DNA from: Chloromonas sp. AAM2
Lineage: Eukaryota > Chlorophyta > Chlorophyceae > Chlamydomonadales > Chlamydomonadaceae
NCBI GenBank assembly: GCA_004335635.1
Contig: QAXH01001354.1
Coordinates: forward strand, 1-10,390
Direction of reading: 5' to 3'
DNA: 10,390 nucleotides
Shown here piece by piece: positions 1 through 8,700 of this stretch; positions within the stretch are counted from its first letter, which is position 1, and every line of letters starts with the position of its first letter. A program made the translations under genes and the position numbers. The notes below the pieces were generated by a model. The model was not told the DNA's origin and searched no databases. It was given only the letters and a program-made list of their open reading frames with translations.

Positions 1-740
1 CCGCTGCCCAGAACAAGTTGGCACAGATGTTTCCACCGGAAGGCGGCATGCACGGCTGCGACACCTATGACACGTTCAAGAAAGAATGCCCAGAGAGTGT
101 GTGGACAGTATTTGGGGCGCAACTCAATTTTGGCAAGCAAGCCACTACGTGCAGCACCAAGCTTTTAGCCAAGCAGTTTGGCGAGTTTGCACATGCATTT
201 TCAGACGAGCTATCTATTCGGTTCGAAGGTGAGTCAATGAAGCTTCTTGATTTCTTGGCTTTACCGGCGGTTTACCGGGTGCCCGTGACTTTTCAGCTTA
301 TAACATGGCCAGTTTACCGGAACCAGGCGGTTACAAAGAAACGAACCTGTAGTCTAAAATTGTAGTTTACCGGCAGCCCGTGAAAAAAAAAATCAGCCGG
401 AACAACCCTGCGAGGGGGGCGCTTACACCTGGCTAGCTGTCGAGCTAGTTGAGTCCCATTGAACGCTGCATGCCATGGAGCGCAATCCCTTGGATACTTG
501 ACAACAGGGAAGCCCGAATGGTGTGCGTCTTGATCAGACGATGACTCTTGCACTTGATGATTTCTAAGACCACTGGAAAAATTGCTTGTCATTGCAGGTG
601 ATGCCCCTCCCCTGCGTCAGGAGGTGTATGGACCCTATGCACCCAAGTTCGATGTCCTCGAGAGAGCAGAGGAACAAACCCAGGACGGGCCTGTCCAGTC
701 CAAAGATGTATGCATGATAACTAATGCGCCACGTGCTTGA
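1..740 (+). CDS. 3' end of an unrecognised protein-coding gene (two exons)
   Basis: Two exons join in frame. The first runs from the window edge (or from a possible acceptor CCCAG ending at 11) to 228 and ends GAAG before a GTGAGT donor at 229. The second starts at 598 after TTGCAG and ends at a TGA at 738-740. The junction is phase 1 (G|GT, glycine), and no other frame stays open across both exons. The visible part is about 120 residues, beginning AAQNKLAQMFPPEGG; the junction reads SIRFEGDAPPLRQEVYGPYAP and the end reads CMITNAPRA. It is a mixed soluble sequence with several cysteines and no membrane segment or repeat. I do not recognise the family, and the N-terminal part lies outside the window. 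Exon calls are fairly firm; the function is unknown. Confidence 0.7.
229..597 (+). other. intron of the first gene
   Basis: GTGAGT donor at 229 and CATTGCAG acceptor ending at 597; 369 bases. It contains four copies of the octamer TTTACCGG (see separate entry) and an A-run near 382. I see nothing that looks coding. Confidence 0.7.
260..373 (+). repeat. four TTTACCGG octamers in an intron
   Basis: Exact TTTACCGG occurs at 260-267, 271-278, 313-320 and 366-373. Two of the copies are followed by a related GCCCGTGA string (near 281 and 376), so this looks like a decayed short repeat rather than chance. Confidence 0.6.
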
Positions 741-884
741 CGGGCACGTGCAAGACAACCTTGGTGCGCTCCAGACAACCTTGGCACGTGCAAGACCTCG
801 CCACGTCAAGGCAGCCTTACCCACGTTCTTGATGGCCACGTGCCTGACAACCTTGCCACCAGACACACATGTCTGGGACACGTG
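730..884. repeat. cluster of five CACGTG palindromes in degenerate repeats
   Basis: CACGTG occurs at 730-735, 745-750, 785-790, 837-842 and 879-884. Several copies sit in a loose repeat whose core is CACGTGC followed by GACAACCTTG. The first copy overlaps the last codons of the upstream gene; the rest lie in its 3' region. CACGTG is the core of the G-box/E-box bound by bZIP and bHLH factors, so binding is possible, but a degenerate tandem repeat explains the cluster equally well. Confidence 0.5.
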
Positions 885-1091
885 CCATGAGTCCGACAGG
901 CTGCTTACCGCATCAGGGACCTGCATGCATACGCAAAATGTAGCACAGAATCGGATGCACCACCATGGAACGAAGAATCCCCACTGCAGGCACACTCCTC
1001 ATGCAGCAGCAGTCACAGTACAAGGTGCAAGGGCTGAAACTTCAGCACACCAGGCTCTGCTGAAGGGCTCCATGAGAAGTGTATACTGCGG

Positions 1092-1097
1092 AATAAA
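1092..1097 (+). terminator. candidate polyadenylation signal AATAAA
   Basis: AATAAA about 350 bases after the stop of the plus-strand gene. It is one of two candidates on this strand. Confidence 0.4.
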
Positions 1098-1247
1098 CGC
1101 ATCCTGAATAAGCCGTGCATAGCTGGCCGGTTTGATCTGTACCTGTGTTCAGTTGAAGTCTTTTAATCATATTTGAAACATTGTAGATGCTGTTTGTTGC
1201 GCAGACACCTGATCCTGCTTGCCTGCTGCTGTGATCCATCTTCCTCA

Positions 1248-1253
1248 AATAAA
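1248..1253 (+). terminator. candidate polyadenylation signal AATAAA
   Basis: AATAAA followed at once by a GT-rich stretch (CTGTGTTGACCTGTACGG), the usual layout of a cleavage site. It is the stronger of the two candidates, about 510 bases after the stop. A TGTAA pentamer, the green-algal type of signal, lies further on at 1396. Confidence 0.45.
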
Positions 1254-1435
1254 CTGTGTTGACCTGTACGGTAGGTAGATTTGGGCATTGTGTTTTAACC
1301 TTAAGTTCTTGATTGGAGTGTGGTGCACATACTTGTGCTTTTGCACATAGCACCGAGCAGGATTTTACCAGGATTCTACTGTTGTTTGTGCCGTTTGTAA
1401 CGTCTGCCTGGGCCCAGTTGGGTATGTTGTTTCAG

Positions 1436-1952
1436 TCACAACACATCTAGATTCAACACATCCAGCCCTGCTGTCAGTTTGTTTGGGTCAGCCAACGTCA
1501 GGATTAATCTCAGGCTAACAAAAAATGTGGCAATTAATCTCAAGTTGTTTTGACGGGTTATCAGGCGTTTCCTTGATACAGCCGATGGTGTATTCTCTGC
1601 CACACCACACTTGTCAAGGCCAGGAACAAGTGCCAACATGTCAAGTGCCGAATGCAAACTTACGATTGCTGACTGCCCCCTCCATGGATGACACATCAGC
1701 ATGAGTGAAAGCCAAATGCTTGGCACGCCATACCCTTTGTATTGCAATTGCCGCCTCTGTCATCTGGCGGCTGGCTTGCACAGCACGAGCTTTGCCATGA
1801 TGCTCACGCGCTTGCATCTTGAACTGCTTCATGCGGGCCAACTGCCGACAACATTCGTTTATGTTTATACGCATGAGCCTGGGCGGCACCATGGAGATAC
1901 CCAAGCACTGGCGCAGTGATGCCCTGGCCAGCTGCACGGATCGGGAGGCCAT
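1436..1952 (-). CDS. small IQ-motif protein (probable two-exon gene)
   Basis: The minus-strand reading starts at an ATG with a good context (ACAACATGG); an in-frame TAG lies a short way upstream. Exon 1 is 1952-1664 and ends at a GTAAGT donor. Exon 2 is 1596-1436 after GTGTGGCAG. The phase 1 junction (C|AG) keeps the frame across a 67-base intron and gives about 149 residues. The N-terminal half is rich in Arg, Gln, Ala and Met and probably helical; it contains AAIAIQRVWRAKHL, which fits an IQ calmodulin-binding motif (IQxxxRxxxx). The C-terminal half ends KLTAGLDVLNLDVL. If the intron is retained, the frame stops after about 103 residues, IQ motif included. One IQ motif in a short protein suggests a calmodulin or myosin-light-chain partner, but the family is not identified. 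The gene is divergent from the STAT-like gene. Confidence 0.5.
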
Positions 1953-2399
1953 GTTGTTTGGCTTTTGTACTTTGATAACTCTTTTTACCTAGCGATTTTC
2001 TTTCAGGGTGATTGAACGCAGATGTCTTCTGTCACAGGACAGTGAGGTTAAGACCACGTCTACCACAACATGCGATGGTTACCCCGCACGGCGACCGAGA
2101 GTCTGACAAAAGTGGCCGGAAGTCGCTCGGTAGTAGGAAGAATTCATGTTGTTAGCGTTTCTTGCAGCTTGTTCTTCACATCGTGGCTTGCAACGTCTTC
2201 GGAAAGGCAGTGCGAAAAGGTAATGCTTGCCCTTGTCAGGCTAGAGTCCCGACCACGCCTCGCAAGGTCAAGGGTTGATCGAGGCATCAGCCTCTCCTCC
2301 CTTCTGTCGCGCATTGAAAACTGGGGGGTTTTTCTTAGTTCGCAGCCATGTATGTAGCCCACTGAGAGGCCAATCAGCAAGTTTACGTGACCCTTTCCG
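1953..2399. promoter_or_regulatory. divergent intergenic region with a CCAAT element
   Basis: This separates the start codons of the minus-strand IQ gene and the plus-strand STAT-like gene, so it is a candidate bidirectional promoter. GGCCAATCAG at 2368-2377 matches a CCAAT-box context but lies only about 25 bases before the proposed ATG, which is close for a promoter element. I see no TATA box. A short charged reading frame starts at 2075 (separate entry). Confidence 0.4.
2075..2129 (+). CDS. possible alternative 5' coding exon of the STAT-like gene
   Basis: An ATG at 2075 opens a hydrophilic frame (MVTPHGDRESDKSGRKSL) that stops at 2147-2149. A GTAGTA donor at 2130 would give a phase 1 end, and a TGGCAG acceptor ending at 2406 would rejoin the STAT-like frame in the right phase. 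The phase match is suggestive, but the donor is weak and the ATG at 2400 needs no upstream exon. Low confidence. Confidence 0.2.
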
Positions 2400-2758
2400 A
2401 TGGCAGCACCTACGCCGTGGTGGGTCAACGACCAGCTTCACAGCTACGTTCACAAGAGGGAGCCGATGCCAGGTAAGGCCATCAATCCGGTGCATTATCG
2501 CGCGTCATACATATGTATGATGCAATCCATGAGGTTGGCACTTGACATCTTTCTCCGATATTGGAACCTCGCAGATGTGGATCGTTTGCAAACCTTGTAC
2601 ATCAAACACGGTGGCGTTGACCAGCTGGCACTTGCCACTGTGGTGGCAACGGGTTGGGAGCCTCGTAACCCAGCTGCCAGCTCCACCCCTCTGCAGCGAG
2701 TGTCAATGAAGATATCCGAGGCACCTGCTGAGTTTTGCATGCCAGTCAAGCAGGACAG
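2400..2758 (+). CDS. STAT-like gene, exon 1
   Basis: The start is the ATG at 2400 (context CCGATGG). An in-frame TGA sits at 2388-2390 and no acceptor lies between, so translation starts here or enters through the TGGCAG ending at 2406. The exon ends CAG GAC AG before GTGAAT at 2759 (phase 2). The first 95 or so residues (MAAPTPWWVNDQLHSYVHKR...) have no recognised domain. The last 20 or so, including CMPVKQDR, match the start of the STAT DNA-binding domain. An optional intron lies at 2473-2574. Confidence 0.65.
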
Positions 2759-5700
2759 GTGAATGTGTTCTCGCACGTATCCTATATCCTATCCCACACC
2801 TCACCATCTAATCTTGATCAGGTACTTCCCACAGCTGATATGCGCACATCCACAATACATACACCACATCCACATCCACCATTTCAAAACAATTCTGTCG
2901 GCATCAATAGCTCTCACTGGTGATCAGTCCTGCTAGCTTGAACATGCACACCCTGCCTATCAACTTGGGCCAGCATTGATCTTGTTCTCTCTCGCGACAC
3001 GGCTGTGGATCAGCCCTGCCTGCATGTATGCATACATGATCTCTAGTCAGTCCTGCTGCCATGTGCACACCCACACCCTGTCTATGCATGTTTCCTTTAA
3101 CCCAAGCTCACCCCAGGCAAGCAGCACACCCACACCCACGTTCCATTTTTGCATGCAGGCGCCTGTCGCCTTCCTTTAAAATCCGCATGGACGTGACCTT
3201 GCCTCGCCACGTGGCCGTGCCCGTGTCTGTCAAGGCACAGCTCATCACGCAGCAGCAGAAGGACAATCTGATCAAGACAGTGCCTGAAGAAGCAGTCGGG
3301 GGGCCAGGAGAGGACAAAAGCGCGGTCAGTGGTCAACGTGGTGTGGCGGAAGAGGGCAGGGCACAGGATAAGAGTCAGTGGCAGAGCTGTGGTCAATCGT
3401 GCATTTGATTGTTTGGTCAGATCTGTTTAGGAATGGAAGCAGATATACAGGCAGGGGACGTGACCTGGAGAGGATGAGCGTGCCGGATAATAGTGGGCTG
3501 TTAGTAACGAGGCATGTGGTCGATGCGGGCTGTCAGGCCAGGTCAGGAGTGTTGGAGTGTGCTCAACGGGGCTGGAGCAGAGGATACGAGTCAAGTCAGT
3601 GGCAAGGGCCGTGCGCTTTTCCGGGGTGGCAGGAAAGGTCAGAAATCATGAAGTACAAGCAGCGGGGTTGCGCCAGGTTGAGACGAACCGAGCATGCAAT
3701 CTACAGTGCACTGACAGTGGTCGTGTTTTTGCTGCTTCTTTCTGCAGAAAACGTTCACTGAGCTCAAAGGCAGCACCCTGTTGAGACACGTCTTTGAGTC
3801 ATCAAGTGTGAGTTGGGGGAATGCACGTGCAGCTGATAGCATCAGTAAGCAGCTGTTGTCCCATGTTGCCCCAGGTGGCTGTTTCACATGCCATGCTGCT
3901 TCACGCGGGGGTGGTAAACAGTTGGTTTCGGTCAGCAAAAGACGCACATGAAGCTTGTGATTTTGCATCAGTATTCCAGAGTTCATTTTGGCCAAGTCTA
4001 TTTTGGCCATCCTGGGCATCAGGTTTGCTGTGTCCACATAAGACGTACATGTTGTGCTCAAGGATGTTCATAATATGCACCAATCTTGCGTCAGCTGATG
4101 CTGTGCTTTTTGAACCTTTGGCTTATAGTAGTAATGTTTGTGCACCCGGTTGTCCTCTTTAGGGCATGACTGTCCCCGAGCAGCGCAGCGCACCAGTGAG
4201 CAGCCACCACTCCGGACCAACCAACTTCTCAACCACCCCAACCAACAGCTCCGCCGCCCTCAATCACCTCTCCGCCGACCAGCTACCCTCCCTGGGCCTC
4301 CCCATGTCGCCAAACGGCCAGAACATGCCGTTTTCGCCATTCCGCAGCCCCCACAATTTGCCGCCCGCACACTTAGCTGCGATCAATCAGCAGTTACCGC
4401 CAGGTATGGGCCAGGGAATGCAGCAACAGCAGCAGCAGCAAATGGGTCCGGGCGGAATGCATGCTCCGCCTCCTCCCGGCGTGCAAGGCTGGATTGCACC
4501 CTCCTGGCCCGACCAAGCAAGGATGAGTGCAGAAACCGGCGGGCCGGCCCAGTCAACCAACACAACCACTCCATTCGCTACTGGCAACACCCTGGATCGT
4601 GTTATTCTCGACGCAGCAAGTGGCGAAGCACGGAGGCAGCAGCAGCAGTCAACAGGCGGCAATCCCGCAATTCCCAGCAACCCCCTCACGACCATCTCCC
4701 ATGAGTTTGAATTCGTGAATCTGGAGCTGCTGAAACCGACGCGCATGAACCAAGTGTACATGATGTTCATGTGCACGCTGGACACAGACGTTTTGATGCT
4801 GTTATACCACGTGCCCACTATTGGTATCTGCCGTGCTGAGCAGCGGGTGAAGGCATGTGCAAAGTTAGGAGTTCCCGTTCACTGGATTGGTGGCACAGAG
4901 AGCTCAGTTCAAATGGCGATGGGAGGTGGTGGTGGAGCACAACACGGCATGTACAAACTTGAGGGTGGTGGGGCCGGGGCGGGCGGGAACGGAACTAGTG
5001 GAAAGCTGTTCAAACTGGATATGGGCCCGGGTGTGAATCCTGGAACGGGTCCGGGAATGGCGGGATTGTTCATGCTCGGGAATGCGGGGCCGGAGCGGCC
5101 TGGTAGCCTACGGGATCATGGCGAGCCGGCGGCGGCGGAAGGAGCGGGAGGGGGCGCGGCAAGGTCCAAGCGCATGGCATGCGATCCGGTGAGTGCTGGT
5201 CAGCACATCCAATATGAAGGAAGGAGGTTTAGGTCAGGCGTCAGTGCACCCACCTCTGATAACATGTTAGCCATACGGGTGTGGGTAGGGGGCGGCTGGT
5301 GGGGCGCCGAGGTCCCCACGTTGTGTACGAGGTCCACAAGCGTACGGCATGTGACCCAGTAAGCAGTATGCAGGCATCAGTACAACCATGCCATGTAGGG
5401 TTGTCTGGAATAGCTGGCTAGGACGTCTGTTGCCATAGCATAAGACATATGAACCAGTGTGTTGTGGTCGTGACGGCATTTCATTCATGCCAAACATAAT
5501 CACATCCGTTGATCAGCACCACAACAGCCGTTGTGGAGAAGTGATGGTTGTATGAAGAGTTCTGAGCTTTGCTACGAAATGTGTATGGGTGGCATTTGAA
5601 CAGGCATGTGTGCGCCTGTGAACGGGAAATGTGTATGGGTGGCATTTGAACAGGAATGTGTGCGTCTGTGAACGGGAAATGTGTATGGGTGGCACTTGAA

Positions 5701-8700
5701 CGGGAATGTGTGCGCCTGTTGCTAACACTCCGGGTGACGGGTGACCTGGTAATGCACCGGTGTCCTGTGAGGACGGCATGTGACAAACCCTGATGACTCG
5801 AGGACTTTGACAAGGATATCTGCCCCCGTTGCTCTGCAGATGATATCACCCTGGGACGCCCCCATGGTGGACAGATCGAGTGGCAGAGCCTCCGTCGGTA
5901 CAGGCAACATGCACTTGGACTCCCTGATTCACCCCGACGGGGCCCCGCACCCGCACCCTCGGCTATCACTACCCCACACCGGCGCACTCCAGGACGGTTC
6001 GTTAGCCGCCCCGGGATTGGTCTTACTGAGTGGGACAGGACCGAGCGGTATTGTTGGTGGAAACCCCACTCCGCACGATCCGAATTCGCTAGCTGCCCCT
6101 GGTTTGATGCTGTTAAGCGGAGGCGGGAATACGACCGGTATGCCAGCGCCGGGGAACGGAACGGGAAGCACAGTGAACAGTGGCTTGCCGGGGCGGCTGT
6201 CGATGATGGGTGCGGGGGGCAGCAACGGGCAATTGGGAATGGGCGGTGTGGGGGGAGCGGGTAATAGCAGCCAGCTCCAGATGATGTCACACCAAGGCGG
6301 GGGGATGGGCGGGCAAACGGGCATGATTAACAGCCACGGTGTAGTGACGGGAGAAAGCGGTAACAGCGGGCCACTGCCGCGGGGATCATTGATGGGCGGG
6401 GATGACGCGGGGATGGGGATGGGTGGCGGGACGGGCGGGACGGTGGGTGTCAAGCGGCCAAGCTTGGGTGCCCTCAGCGGTGACGGGCCGGAGCGGGATA
6501 TGGGCCCGTTCGGAATGATGATGCTAGGCGAAGGCGGCCGGAGTGGTGGATTGCCTCGCTTCACGATGGGCACATCGGCCATGGGTGGTGGCGGGAGCAA
6601 CCATGGCTCAATGGTGGGGTTGATGGCGCTTGGCGAGGGTGGCGGGAGCGGCCTTGCGCCCCGGCCGTCCGGTGGGGTTGGGGCGGGCATGATGGTTGGC
6701 GCGGGGGGGAATGGGAGCGGCGCCGGCGGGATGATGGGGCCACTTTGCGGGGGCGCCAGCGGGATGCTTAGCGCGGGCGGCGGAAGTGGGATGATGGGAC
6801 AGCGCCCATCCCCGGCCCCGGAACCTTCCAACAGTGCAGGCTCCGGCTTGCTGATGAACGCAACGGGACCACGGCAGGGTTCCGCGGCCGGCCTAGGCAT
6901 GCTGCTAGGCAAGGGTATGCTGGGGGACGATAGCTTGCTGCCGGTTCCGAGCGGTGGGGGTGGAATGGCGGCCATGCCGCCGTTGTCGTGGCACGCCATG
7001 CGGGACTGGATTCAGGATGAGTACGAAGCGACGGCCTTTGCACGCAAGTTGACAGCCCAGGATACGCAGGTAAGGCCAATTTCTGTGTTCGGCCAATTCC
7101 TGTGATTGGCCTATGTTTGTGTTTGAATTGGCGGAGAACCCTGCCATATGCAGATGTTTGGAATATGAACAGTGGGGCAGAATGTTGTGATGGCCGAGTA
7201 ATTCTGAAATCAAGGTCTGTGTCAGATCCTCCCGCCACCTTGCTCATTGGCATGCATCTCATGGTTTGCTTGTCTCTGTTCAAGTTTGCAGTAAGATTCG
7301 TGCGCTTTCTTGCTTGAGGCAGGGTGAAGGACAGCGGGCAGCCGTTGCAACTGCCACGCACACATGTGAGGTTCTGAGGAAACTGCGTACCAGAACAGGA
7401 ACTATCAGAGAACTGTGAGCGGCTAGCTGCCCCTCTGCTGACACCCTGCAGGTGCTGATACTTTCTTGGATCATGACCAGGTATGATTGAGTTTAAGTAG
7501 TTCCTTGCCCCTCACGGTCCTGCCTGCAGGCGCTCCTGTCACAGGCTGGCTTCCCCCTGGATGTCAACGTGCACACTGAGCATGTGATCATCAGTGAGCA
7601 ACAGGTGGGCATACGATTAGCAAATCTCAGACTTTTGCTGATCTGTATGCAGCCATGGCATAGCGCCTGCTGCCATTCCGTTTTGGTAACAAGACATCTC
7701 AGAGACAGAGATTCTCAGAGACAGAGATTCTCACACAGAATCAAGAATTAGATTCAAGAATTAGTATCAAAAATCAGAATTGAAGGGGGGGGTCGTCGCT
7801 GCTGGGTCGCACTGGTAATCGGACACAGCCACTCAATGGCTTTCACCCCCCCCTGTTGCCTGCAGGCTCGTGAGTTCCAGCAGCAGTTCCTTATCACCCT
7901 GCAGCTCCTGCGGCAGATCGCCAACGTGTGGAACATGCAGGACCCGTGCGTGGTGGCGGGCTTCGACATGGACCGGAATGGGGCAGCGCAGGTGTGGCGG
8001 CAGGGTGATCGCCAGCCATTCCAGTTTGCATGCGGAAAAGGCACGTTTTGTAGTGTATTCAGCATGCATTGCGCGACTTCTCGCGGCAGGTCTGCATCAC
8101 ATGGTAGTTTCTGGCGGTTATTCCGCGTGCATTTCGCAGGTGGTCAATCCTCAGCAACGATCCTGTGGGGGAGAAACAGGCATACCTACTGAGCATTATG
8201 CTCCATGGTCCTCCCACAAAACGGTTTTGTGCGTTGAACATAGACACGGCTGGGCAACGCAAAACCTGCTCTGCACGACACAAGGCCAGTCATGGAGCAG
8301 AGTCTTGGGTTCCATGTTTTCATCTGCTCTCGTTGTGCACATGTGTGGTCTGTTCAGAGAACACACCTGCGCTCCATGCCCCCTTCTGCACGCAGGCGTT
8401 GGCTGCTGAGCCCCATGGCACGTTCATTTGCCGTTTCTCCATGAGTGAGCCTGGCTCACTGGTGCTCAGCTGCAAGGCAAGGGACGTCGATGGTCTCGTG
8501 CACGCAATCATCAAGGTAAGACCCGGGCAGATCGTCTACTTGGCATGGTGTCCGATACCTCCGCCACGCGCCGCCGGGTTGAAGGGCTGCTGTAGGTAGA
8601 TTGTCTACCTGGTATGGTGTCCCTTATATCTGCCTCGCGTCGCTAGGTGTGCTTATGATGTGCAAGTCCGACCCCACAATAACTCTTGCTCTGTTTGCTT

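Larger units (their letters stand above)
741..1435. other. 3' region between two converging genes
   Basis: This stretch lies between the TGA of the plus-strand gene (740) and the predicted stop of the minus-strand IQ gene (1436). It holds the CACGTG cluster, two AATAAA hexamers and a TGTAA pentamer at 1396-1400. No frame on either strand has convincing coding character. It is best read as 3' untranslated and intergenic sequence. Confidence 0.55.
5189..5839 (+). other. STAT-like gene, intron 4 (longest, repeat-bearing)
   Basis: 651 bases, GTGAGT to CCCCCGTTGCTCTGCAG. It contains a near copy of the preceding exon end and donor (5330-5364) and a 50-bp minisatellite (5576-5719). It also has several stops in the upstream frame, so it must be removed for the gene to be read through. 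Confidence 0.75.

Noticed and set aside
1042..1353. Minus-strand frame of about 103 codons
   Set aside because: It overlaps the 3' region with AATAAA signals on the plus strand, has no recognisable domain and has no splice link to the IQ gene.
2070..2357. Plus-strand frame of 95 codons upstream of the STAT-like gene
   Set aside because: No domain and mixed composition. It is not linked in frame to the STAT-like exons by good splice sites.
4138..4704. Second open plus-strand frame over the Gln-rich insert (about 188 codons)
   Set aside because: It overlaps exon 4 out of frame and ends at 4704, just inside the conserved DNA-binding block, so it does not continue it. The phase from exon 3 selects the other frame.
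5929..6999. Long open minus-strand frame rich in proline (about 356 codons)
   Set aside because: It is the complement of the Gly-rich exon 5: GGN codons read as NCC (Pro/Ser/Thr/Ala) on the other strand. It has no domain, and the plus-strand exon has good splice sites and in-frame partners.
7992..8395. Long open plus-strand frames through intron 7
   Set aside because: None resembles STAT sequence. Removing the segment joins the linker to the SH2 domain exactly as in the family.
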